Source: Lichenicola sp965198575 (GTDB lineage Bacteria > Pseudomonadota > Alphaproteobacteria > Acetobacterales > Acetobacteraceae). Taken from it: DNA of 64,000 bases. The notes under the pieces were generated by a model, which was not told the DNA's origin, did not search any database, and saw nothing but the letters and a program-made list of their open reading frames with translations. Location: contig NZ_OZ240671.1 of assembly GCF_965198575.1 (NCBI RefSeq), forward strand, positions 2,356,001 through 2,420,000, read 5' to 3'. Position numbers and translations under genes: made by a program. Of this stretch, positions 57,020-64,000 are shown piece after piece. Position 1 is the stretch's first letter. Each line of letters begins with the position of its first letter.

Positions 57020-57886
57020 TCAAGCCGTCTTGCGTTTCGGCGTGGTCTTTTTTGCGGGGGTTTTTGCGGCGGCAGGCTTCTTTGCTGACGGCGCACCCTT
57101 CGGTTCGCCGAGGCTCTTGCGCAACGCAGCCATCAGGTCGACCACGTTGTCGCGTTCCTCCTCCTCGGCCTGCACGTGCACGTCCTCGCCGGCGAGCTTG
57201 GCGTCGATCACCTCGCGCAGCCGGGCCTCGTAGCGATCTTCCATGTCCCCCGGCTGGAACTTCGCCGTCTGCCGGTCGATCAGCTGCACCGCGAGTGCCA
57301 CCATTTCTTCATCGGCGGGCGCTTCGGAAATCCCCTCAAACAGCTTGTCGGGTGCTGTGATCTCTCGCGTGTCGTTCAGCGTGTGCAACACGATGCCGCG
57401 CCCCATCGGCATCAACGCGACCGCCCGTTCCCGCCTGGAAATCACCAGCCGGGACAGCGCCACGCGTCCGGTTTTCGCGATCGCCTCGCGCAGTACGACG
57501 AACACGTCGTCCGCGGCGTCGCGGCCACTGCCATCCGGCACCAGGTAGTAGCTGCTGTCGTAGTAGATCGGATCGATGCTGTCGGCGCGAACGAACTTGT
57601 CGATCGACAACACAGAGGAACTCTCGATCCGGGCCTTCTCGAAATCCTCGTCGTTCAGGAGAACGTAGTGGTCTTTCTTGAACTCGTAGCCGCGCTGGAG
57701 GTCCTTGCGCGACAATTCGTCATCCGTCTCGGCATCCTGCGTCACCATGCGCACGCGGTTGCCGGTCTTCGGATTGATGAAGTGGAAATGCAGCTCCTGG
57801 CTCGGCTGCCGCACGCTGTAGAGGGCGATCGGGCAGGAGACGAGGGCGAGGCGAAGCTGCCCGCGCCAGATCGGACGGTCGGCCAT
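57020..57886 (-). CDS. ku: Non-homologous end-joining protein Ku
   Basis: 288 residues from the ATG at 57886 (ggaagag upstream, overlapping the end of ligD). The bacterial Ku core starts 'IWRGQLRLALVSCPIALYSV' and includes 'FHFINPKTGNRVRMVTQDAE', 'GYEFKKDHYVLLNDEDFEKA', 'DSSYYLVPDGSGRDAADDVF' and 'PMGRGIVLHTLNDTREI'. The C-terminal ~30 residues are Lys/Ala/Pro-rich ('KKPAAAKTPAKKTTPKRKTA'), a basic tail known in other bacterial Ku proteins to bind DNA. Ku binds double-strand ends and recruits LigD, encoded 4 nt upstream. Confidence 0.97.
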   Translation of the reverse strand: MADRPIWRGQLRLALVSCPIALYSVRQPSQELHFHFINPKTGNRVRMVTQDAETDDELSRKDLQRGYEFKKDHYVLLNDEDFEKARIESSSVLSIDKFVRADSIDPIYYDSSYYLVPDGSGRDAADDVFVVLREAIAKTGRVALSRLVISRRERAVALMPMGRGIVLHTLNDTREITAPDKLFEGISEAPADEEMVALAVQLIDRQTAKFQPGDMEDRYEARLREVIDAKLAGEDVHVQAEEEERDNVVDLMAALRKSLGEPKGAPSAKKPAAAKTPAKKTTPKRKTA

Positions 57887-57890
57887 GCTT

Positions 57891-60527
57891 CTACTCTTCC
57901 TTGTTGGAGCGGGCGGGTTTCTTGCGTCGCACGGGTTTGCCGGCAACGCCCGGCAGGTCGCGCGCCGCGTCCTCGAACCCGTCCCATGGATCGGTCTTCT
58001 GCCTGGCGAGCCGCGACGGCACGGTCCGCAGGTTGAACGCCTGCGGATCCAGCTTCTCCGTCACCTCGCGCCAGGCCAGCGGGGTCGCGACACCGGCGCC
58101 CGGCCGGGCACGCGGCGAGAACGAGGCGATCGCCGTCGATCCCAGTCCGTTGCGTAGCCAATCCACCAGGATGCGGCCGTCGCGATCCTTCTTGCGTGTG
58201 GTCGAGATGAACCGATCCGGCGCGTCGGCTTCCATCGATTCCGCAAAGGCCCTGCACCAGGCGCGCACGTCGTCCCAGCCGGCTTTCGTCTCGACCGGCG
58301 CCACGACGTGCAGCCCCTTGCCGCCGGAGGTGCGACAGAACGCCGCGAGCCCCACCGCTTCCAGCCGCTGCTTCACCTCGAGCGCCGCCTCGACGATGGT
58401 CGGCATGGCCACGCCGTCACCCGGATCGAGATCGAACACCAGCCGGTCGGCATGCAGCGGATCGGCCTCGCTCGAGCCCCAGCTATGCAACTCCAGGGCG
58501 GCGATCTGTGCGGCGCCGATCAGCCCGGCGGTCTCGGCAATCGCCACATACGGCGCGCCATCCGCCTCCGCCTCGTGCAGGCCGGCAGGCATGCCGCGGC
58601 CGAGATGCTTCTGGAAGAACTGCTCGCCCTCGATGCCGTCCGGGCACCGCACGAATGCGAGCGGCCGCCCGACGATGCCGGGCGCCGCAACGTCGCCGAT
58701 CGCCTGCCAGTACTCCGCCAGATCCCGCTTGGTGATCGCGTCCCCGCTCGCACTTGCCGGCCACAACACCCGGTCGGCGTGGCTGATGCGCTGGCCGCCG
58801 ATCTCGATCGCGCCCCGTTCGCTCGACTTCGCGACGACGATGTTCGACCGCGCTGCCGGCGCCTCCTGCTGTTCCGCTGCCGCCGGCTTTGCCCTGGAGG
58901 CGGGCGCCCTGGAGGCGGGCGCCTTGCCGCTGCCGAGCTCGATCCGCTCGGCATCCGATGGCGGCACCGGGCGTACCACCTCGTCCGCCGGCTTATCCTC
59001 GCGCAGGCCCAGGAAGCTCGCATGCCGCAGCATCCCGCCGCCGGTGAAGCCCGCGAAACTCAGCTCCGCCACCAGCTCCGGCTTGACCCAGATCGTGTCG
59101 CGCGGCGGCTTCTCGGCACCGAGCAGGCTACCCGGCCGCCCGGCCTGCAACGTCTCCAGGCGCTCGGTCAGTGTTTTCAACACCTTGCCGGAGAAGCCGG
59201 TGCCGCAACCGCCGATGAAATACAGCTGCCCGGCCTCGTCGTGGAAGCCGAGCTGCAGCGAGCCCAACCCCTGCCGCGTCCCGCCCGGCGGGGTGTAGCC
59301 GAGGATCACGAACTCCTCGCGGTTGCCGCACTTGACCTTCACCCAGTCGCGTCCCCGGCCAGGCCGGTAGGGTGCGTCGAGCCGCTTGCAGATGATCCCC
59401 TCGAGCCCGATCGCGCACGCCTCCTGCTTCACCCTTGCGGCGTCCGATGCCAGGTGTTCGCTGAACCGCAGCGGGCCGGAAGCCGGCGCGTCCTGCAGCA
59501 GCTGCTCCAACGCGTCCCGGCGCTCCGAGAGCGGCTTCGGCCGCATGTCGATGCCGTCCAGGTGCAGCAGGTCGAACGCGTAGTACAGCAGGTTCCGCGT
59601 GCGTCCGGTGGAGAACGCGTCCTGCAATGCGGAGAAGCTCGACACGCCGTTCTTCGCCAGCGCCACCAGCTCGCCATCGAGCATCAACGTCTCCGGTTGC
59701 ATCGCGGCGACCGCTTCGGCGAATGCGGGCAGACGGTCGGTCCAGTCCAGGCCGTTGCGGGTGATGATGCGCACCTGGTCGCCGTCCTTGCGCGCCAGCA
59801 TGCGGTAGCCGTCGAACTTGACCTCGCTGATCCAGCCCTCACCGGTGGGGGGCGTGCGCACCAGCTGTGCGAGCTGCGGCTCCTGCGCCTCCGGAAGTGC
59901 CGCGGTGCCGGTCTTTCTTGCGACTTTTCTCCTGCCCGCCGGTTTCGCGCCCTCAGTCGTGCCCAGCGGCGTGGCCTCGAGTGCAGTCGCATCAGCACCG
60001 TCGCGCTCGAACGCGTCATGCTCCTTGATCAGCAGCCAGCTTTCGGCTTTCTCCCGCGGCCGGGGCTTCAGCCGCACCAGCACGAAACCGCCATGCAGCC
60101 GCTCGCCATCCAGCCTGAACTTGAGCTCGCCTTTCGCAAGCGCTGCCGCCGCATCCGCTTCCACCGGCGCCCAGGTGCCGCGATCCCAGATCTCGACCGT
60201 TCCAGCACCGTAATTTCCCTCCGGGATGATCCCCTCGAAGCTCGCGTACTCGACCGGATGATCCTCGACATGCATGGCCAGGCGCTTGTCGTGCGGGTCG
60301 AGTGACGGGCCCTTCGGCACCGCCCAGCTCCAGAGCACTCCGTCATGTTCGAGCCGGAAGTCCCAGTGCAGGTGGCTCGCGTCGTGCTTCTGTACGACGA
60401 AGATCGGCGCAGCCCCTGTCGCCCGTGCGTCGTCCTGTGCCGGACGCGGCTCGGGCGTGCGTGTGAAATCACGCATCTCGCCGTAGATCCGTCTAGCCTT
60501 GGGAGTGGTATCCGCACGGTCTGCCAT
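57891..60527 (-). CDS. ligD: DNA ligase D (phosphoesterase-ligase-polymerase)
   Basis: 878 residues from the ATG at 60527. Order PE-LIG-POL: the PE domain begins near 'FVVQKHDASHLHWDFRLEHD' and has 'HVEDHPVEYASFEGIIPEGN'; the ligase domain has the nucleotidyl-acceptor Lys in 'WISEVKFDGYRMLARKDG' and 'EGIICKRLDAPYRPGRGRDW'; the POL domain carries 'RLVFDLDPGDGVAMPTIVEA' (metal Asp pair), 'FCRTSGGKGLHVVAPVE' and 'RDGRILVDWLRNGLGST'. A repeated KAPASRAPASRAKPAA linker separates LIG and POL. The start lacks a good ribosome site; an ATG at 60551 is in frame. It works with Ku in double-strand break repair. Confidence 0.96.
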   Translation of the reverse strand: MADRADTTPKARRIYGEMRDFTRTPEPRPAQDDARATGAAPIFVVQKHDASHLHWDFRLEHDGVLWSWAVPKGPSLDPHDKRLAMHVEDHPVEYASFEGIIPEGNYGAGTVEIWDRGTWAPVEADAAAALAKGELKFRLDGERLHGGFVLVRLKPRPREKAESWLLIKEHDAFERDGADATALEATPLGTTEGAKPAGRRKVARKTGTAALPEAQEPQLAQLVRTPPTGEGWISEVKFDGYRMLARKDGDQVRIITRNGLDWTDRLPAFAEAVAAMQPETLMLDGELVALAKNGVSSFSALQDAFSTGRTRNLLYYAFDLLHLDGIDMRPKPLSERRDALEQLLQDAPASGPLRFSEHLASDAARVKQEACAIGLEGIICKRLDAPYRPGRGRDWVKVKCGNREEFVILGYTPPGGTRQGLGSLQLGFHDEAGQLYFIGGCGTGFSGKVLKTLTERLETLQAGRPGSLLGAEKPPRDTIWVKPELVAELSFAGFTGGGMLRHASFLGLREDKPADEVVRPVPPSDAERIELGSGKAPASRAPASRAKPAAAEQQEAPAARSNIVVAKSSERGAIEIGGQRISHADRVLWPASASGDAITKRDLAEYWQAIGDVAAPGIVGRPLAFVRCPDGIEGEQFFQKHLGRGMPAGLHEAEADGAPYVAIAETAGLIGAAQIAALELHSWGSSEADPLHADRLVFDLDPGDGVAMPTIVEAALEVKQRLEAVGLAAFCRTSGGKGLHVVAPVETKAGWDDVRAWCRAFAESMEADAPDRFISTTRKKDRDGRILVDWLRNGLGSTAIASFSPRARPGAGVATPLAWREVTEKLDPQAFNLRTVPSRLARQKTDPWDGFEDAARDLPGVAGKPVRRKKPARSNKEE

Positions 60528-60665
60528 GTGACATCGAACGTGCAGGGTCATCCGGCGGTTGCGGTCTTGCCGAGGGAGGAGTTCTCTCCGACCTGCCGTC
60601 GCGCACTTTGCGCGCCAATGTCGTCGTTGCGTGCCTGGCGCACCACCGGCCCGAAGGATAGACGC

Positions 60666-62900
60666 TTGGACCTCCGAACCGACCTGCCGCCGCCGACTTC
60701 CTCTGCCGAGCCCGAAGCCGCGCATGCTCCGGAACCGGACGCGAATGCGCCGCAGGACGGCTATCCGGTCGCGGCCAGCTCTGTGCTGGCGGAGCGACGG
60801 CTGCACACGCTGAAATACGGCGACCTGTTCGGCGTGTTCGACCAGAACGGCAACATCATGTCGGGGCCCGGCATCGCCGACGGTCTCTATTATTTGGACA
60901 CGCGCCACCTGTCGTCGCTGTCGCTGTCGATCTGCGGCACCCAGCCGATCCTGCTCAGCGCCACCTTGCGCGAGAACAACGCGACGCTCTCCTGCGACCT
61001 GACCAACCCCGACGTCGAAATCAACGGCACCACCCTCGACCACGACCTGCTGCATCTGCGGCGGACGCTGTTCCTGCGCGACGAGACCTCGTACGAGCGG
61101 CTGCAGGTGCGCAACTACGACGTCATCGAGCGCACGGTCGTCGTCGAGCTGTCGTTCCGCGCCGACTTCGCCGACCTGTTCGAGGCCCGCGGCACCAAGC
61201 GCCTGAGGCGTGGCACGCTACGACCGCCGGTCGTCGGCACCGACACCGTGCTGCTCGCCTACGATGGCCTGGATAACCGCCTGCGCACCACCCGGCTGCG
61301 GTTCTCACCCGTGCCGGAACGGCTGACCGCCAGCACCGCGCGCTTCAGCCTCACGCTCCAGCCGGGGCAGCGCCAGCTGATCCATATCGAGACCGCCTGC
61401 GACCCGACCGACACCCCCGATCGCGATGTCGCGGAAGCGTTCCTGCTCTCGATGGTCGAGGCCCGTCGCTCCTTGCGCCTGTCGTCGGCGCGCGCGGCCG
61501 GCATCGCCTCCTCGAACGAGATCTTCAACGAGGCGATCCGGCGCTGCATCTGCGACATCTACATGCTGCTGACCGACAAGCCGGGCGGCCCGTATCCCTA
61601 TGCCGGGGTGCCCTGGTACAGCACCGCGTTCGGTCGCGACGCGCTGATCACCGCGATGCAGACGCTGTGGCTCGACCCGGCGATCGCCCGCGGCGTGCTG
61701 AACTACCTGGCGCGCCACCAGGCCGAGACCGAGGACCCGATCGCCGACGCCGAGCCCGGCAAGATCCTGCACGAGGTCCGGCACGGCGAGATGGCCGAGC
61801 TCGGCGAGGTGCCGTTCCGCCACTATTACGGCAGCGTCGATTCCACGCCGCTGTTCGTGGTGCTGGCCGGCGAATATCTCGACCGCACCGGCGACGTCGC
61901 GATGATGGCCAGGCTGTGGCCCAACATCGAGCGCGCGATCGACTGGATCGACAAGTACGGCGACCGCGACAATGACGGCTTCGTCGAGTACGGCCGGCGC
62001 AACCTGAACGGCCTGGTCAACCAGGGCTGGAAGGACAGCTTCGACTCGATCTTCCACGCCGACGGCACCCTGGCGGAAGGTCCGATCGCGCTGTGCGAGG
62101 TGCAGAGCTACGTCTATGCCGCCAAGCGCGCCGCCGCGACGATCGGCCGCCGGCTCGGCCATGCGGTGTTCGCCGAACGCATGGAGGCCGACGCGCTGGC
62201 GCTGCGCATCGCCTTCAACACGAGCTTCTGGCTCGAGGATCTCGGCACCTACGCGATCGCACTGGACGGCCAGAAACGACCCTGCGCGGTGCGCTCCTCC
62301 AATGCCGGGCACCTGCTGATGTCGGGCATCGTGCCGAGGGATCGCGCCACGCGGATCGTGTCGGGGCTGATGAGCCGGACGTTCTTTTCCGGCTGGGGCA
62401 TCCGCACGATCCCGGCCGGCGAGGCGCGCTACAACCCGATGGCGTACCATAACGGCTCGGTCTGGCCGCACGACAACGCGCTGATCGCCATCGGCATGGC
62501 CCGCTACGGCTTCAAGGACGAGGCGGCGCGGGTGTTCAGCGGCCTGTTCGACGCCTCGCTGTATGCCGACCTGCGCCGCCTGCCCGAGCTGTTCTGCGGC
62601 TTTGCCCGGCAGCGCGGCGAGGGGCCGGTGCGCTATCCGGTGGCGTGCAGCCCGCAGGCCTGGGCGGCGGCGACCATCCCGTCGCTGATCCAGTCGACGC
62701 TGGGGCTGCGTTTCGATCCCTCCACCGCAACGGTGCATTTCGAGCGCCCGCGGCTGCCGGCGTTCCTCGACGAGCTGACCCTGTACAACCTGTCGGTCGG
62801 CGGCGGCCGGGCGACGGTGCATCTGCAGCGCGTCGGCACCGAGGTGGCGCTGAACGTCATCGAGCGCGAAGGCCCGATCAAGGTGGTGCTGACGAGCTGA
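60666..62900 (+). CDS. Amylo-alpha-1,6-glucosidase/glycogen-debranching-type glycosidase
   Basis: 744 residues if translation starts at the TTG at 60666, which has gaagga 7 nt upstream; the ATG at 60618 has no ribosome site. The N-terminal glycogen-debranching 'bis' domain contains 'DLFGVFDQNGNIMSGPGIAD' and 'GLYYLDTRHLSSLSLSICG'. The (alpha/alpha)6 catalytic domain contains 'GVPWYSTAFGRDALITAMQT', 'LNGLVNQGWKDSFDSIFHAD' (likely catalytic Asp region), 'AIALDGQKRPCAVRSSNAGH' and 'YNPMAYHNGSVWPHDNALIA'. Proteins of this type hydrolyse alpha-linked glucans or trehalose-like compounds. It is divergent from ligD and convergent with ada. Confidence 0.9.
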   Translation: MDLRTDLPPPTSSAEPEAAHAPEPDANAPQDGYPVAASSVLAERRLHTLKYGDLFGVFDQNGNIMSGPGIADGLYYLDTRHLSSLSLSICGTQPILLSATLRENNATLSCDLTNPDVEINGTTLDHDLLHLRRTLFLRDETSYERLQVRNYDVIERTVVVELSFRADFADLFEARGTKRLRRGTLRPPVVGTDTVLLAYDGLDNRLRTTRLRFSPVPERLTASTARFSLTLQPGQRQLIHIETACDPTDTPDRDVAEAFLLSMVEARRSLRLSSARAAGIASSNEIFNEAIRRCICDIYMLLTDKPGGPYPYAGVPWYSTAFGRDALITAMQTLWLDPAIARGVLNYLARHQAETEDPIADAEPGKILHEVRHGEMAELGEVPFRHYYGSVDSTPLFVVLAGEYLDRTGDVAMMARLWPNIERAIDWIDKYGDRDNDGFVEYGRRNLNGLVNQGWKDSFDSIFHADGTLAEGPIALCEVQSYVYAAKRAAATIGRRLGHAVFAERMEADALALRIAFNTSFWLEDLGTYAIALDGQKRPCAVRSSNAGHLLMSGIVPRDRATRIVSGLMSRTFFSGWGIRTIPAGEARYNPMAYHNGSVWPHDNALIAIGMARYGFKDEAARVFSGLFDASLYADLRRLPELFCGFARQRGEGPVRYPVACSPQAWAAATIPSLIQSTLGLRFDPSTATVHFERPRLPAFLDELTLYNLSVGGGRATVHLQRVGTEVALNVIEREGPIKVVLTS

Positions 62901-63972
62901 GGGGGGCGTCCGTATCCTTCTCGCGCAGGATGAGCGCGCGCTTGCGGTCCACGCCCCAGGCATAGCCGGACAGCGCGCCGTTCGTGCGGACCACCCGGTG
63001 GCAGGGAATGGCGACGGCGAGCGGGTTGCGTGCGCATGCTCCGGCGACGGCGCGAACCGCATCCGGTGCGCCGATCGCAGCTGCGATGTCGGTGTATGAC
63101 GCAGTCCGTCCCGGGGGGATCGCGCGGAGGGCCTGCCAGACGCGCTGCTGGAACGCGGTGCCGCGCACGTCGAGCGGCAGATCCAGACCAACTCGCGGCG
63201 CCTCGACGAAGCCCACCACCCGGGCGACCAGCGCCTCGTAGTCGCTGTCGCCGCCGACCAGGCGCGCCTTCGGGAAGCGGTTCTGCAGGTCCTGGACCAA
63301 TCGGTCCGGATCATCGCCGAGCAGGATTGCAGCGACGCCACGTGCCGTCGAGGCAACGAGGATGGCGCCGAGGCTCGATTGCCCGACGGCAAAGCGGATC
63401 GTCTCGTCGATACCGCCGGTCCTGTACGCCGTGGGCGTCATGCCGAGGATGCCGGTCGAGGCCTCGTAGAAGCGGCCGCTGGAGTTGAACCCGGCTTCGT
63501 AGAACGTCTGCGTGATGCTGCGATCCGCCATCAGCGCCGCCCGGATCCTGCCGGCGCGCTGCCCGGCGGCGTAGGCCCTGGGGGTGAGGCCGGTCGCCTT
63601 CCGGAACAGCCGGTGAAAGTAGCCGGGACTGAGTCCCACCGCGCCGGCAAGCTCGCCCAGTGACGGCACCTCGTCGGCCTGCTCGATCAGCCGGCAGGCC
63701 CTCGCGACGATGGAAGCGGGTCCGGCGCCGGGCGGTGGCCCGTCGGGATCGCAGCGCCGGCAGGCCCGGAAGCCGGCGGCCCGTGCATCGTCCGTCGTGT
63801 CGTGCAGCCTGACATTCCCGGGGTTGGCGGCGCGCGACGGGCAGGACGGCCGGCAATAGACGCCCGTGGTGGCGACCGAGTACCAGAACCGTCCATCCGC
63901 CGCCGCGTCGCGTGCCAGCACACGCGCCCAACGCGGATCGGCGGCGGTGTCCGCAGCAGCTCGCTGGCTCAT
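62878..63972 (-). CDS. ada: Ada: methylphosphotriester/O6-methylguanine-DNA methyltransferase and AraC-type regulator
   Basis: 364 residues from the ATG at 63972, six nt after ggaggag (ATG 63978 is too close to it). The N-terminal zinc/methyl-acceptor domain has Cys40 and Cys44 in 'TTGVYCRPSCPSRAANPG' and 'AGFRACRRCDPDGPPP'. An AraC HTH follows ('SLGELAGAVGLSPGYFHRLF'). The C-terminal alkyltransferase has the acceptor Cys in 'AVAIPCHRVVRTNGALSGYA'. Methylation of the N-terminal Cys turns Ada into an activator of the adaptive response; no alkA or alkB gene is adjacent in the window. Its end overlaps the glycosidase gene by 23 bp. Confidence 0.96.
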   Translation of the reverse strand: MSQRAAADTAADPRWARVLARDAAADGRFWYSVATTGVYCRPSCPSRAANPGNVRLHDTTDDARAAGFRACRRCDPDGPPPGAGPASIVARACRLIEQADEVPSLGELAGAVGLSPGYFHRLFRKATGLTPRAYAAGQRAGRIRAALMADRSITQTFYEAGFNSSGRFYEASTGILGMTPTAYRTGGIDETIRFAVGQSSLGAILVASTARGVAAILLGDDPDRLVQDLQNRFPKARLVGGDSDYEALVARVVGFVEAPRVGLDLPLDVRGTAFQQRVWQALRAIPPGRTASYTDIAAAIGAPDAVRAVAGACARNPLAVAIPCHRVVRTNGALSGYAWGVDRKRALILREKDTDAPLSSSAPP

Positions 63973-64000
63973 CGACATCTCCTCCCCGTCGCCCAGGGCA

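Overview
High-GC alphaproteobacterial chromosome, most likely from the Acetobacteraceae. This is inferred from codon bias, a lapA-pyrF-trpF run, a three-subunit molybdenum hydroxylase/cytochrome c operon like the membrane-bound aldehyde dehydrogenases of acetic acid bacteria, a bacteriorhodopsin-type rhodopsin with its blh gene, and Ku/LigD. No rRNA, integrase, transposase or CRISPR array is visible. One tRNA gene, tRNA-Ala(CGC), lies at 14203-14278.

Layout. 1-13.5 kb: the end of a surface-polysaccharide/glycoconjugate region. It holds a TPR protein cut by the window edge, an FkbH-ACP-VOC acyl-unit cassette, lower-GC hypothetical genes, a 992-residue repeat/GT2/GT4 glycosyltransferase, a GH4 glycosidase with an extra N-terminal module, and a GT61 glycosyltransferase. 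13.5-18.4 kb: mtnB, tRNA-Ala, a YggT protein, a DPM1-like GT2, an FAD oxidoreductase and the lipoprotein MlaA. 18.4-24.2 kb: a phosphonate biosynthesis locus. A PEP mutase fused to a nucleotidyltransferase, a lipoprotein and phosphonopyruvate decarboxylase lie on +; a stand-alone nucleotidyltransferase, a PhyH-type Fe(II)/2-oxoglutarate oxygenase and a GNAT acetyltransferase are divergent on -. This is the most interesting system in the window.

24.2-42.4 kb is mainly housekeeping and stress functions: folD, threonine aldolase, an ECF sigma/NrsF-type anti-sigma pair, an M20 peptidase, SecB with an N-terminal 15-bp repeat expansion, a catalytically degenerate Fic protein, lapA-pyrF-trpF, a DTS-motif rhodopsin with Blh, a Gly/Tyr-rich exported protein, ahcY, an OsmC protein, an NCS1 permease and a DUF3297 protein.

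42.2-50.7 kb is a plastic region. A segment of about 550 bp (3' end of the DUF3297 gene plus an antisense membrane-protein gene) is present at both ends and has decayed reciprocally. Between the copies lie a divergent GT4 glycosyltransferase and a 1096-residue Gly-rich Hint-domain protein that share a C/N-terminal module. A probable nuclease toxin and immunity gene follow.

50.8-64 kb: a TonB-dependent receptor, the [2Fe-2S]/molybdopterin/three-haem cytochrome dehydrogenase operon, Ku and LigD (NHEJ), a glycogen-debranching-type glycosidase and Ada (alkylation repair).

All functions are read from sequence motifs and remembered family features; no database search was run. Start codons were chosen by Shine-Dalgarno spacing, gene overlap and domain starts.
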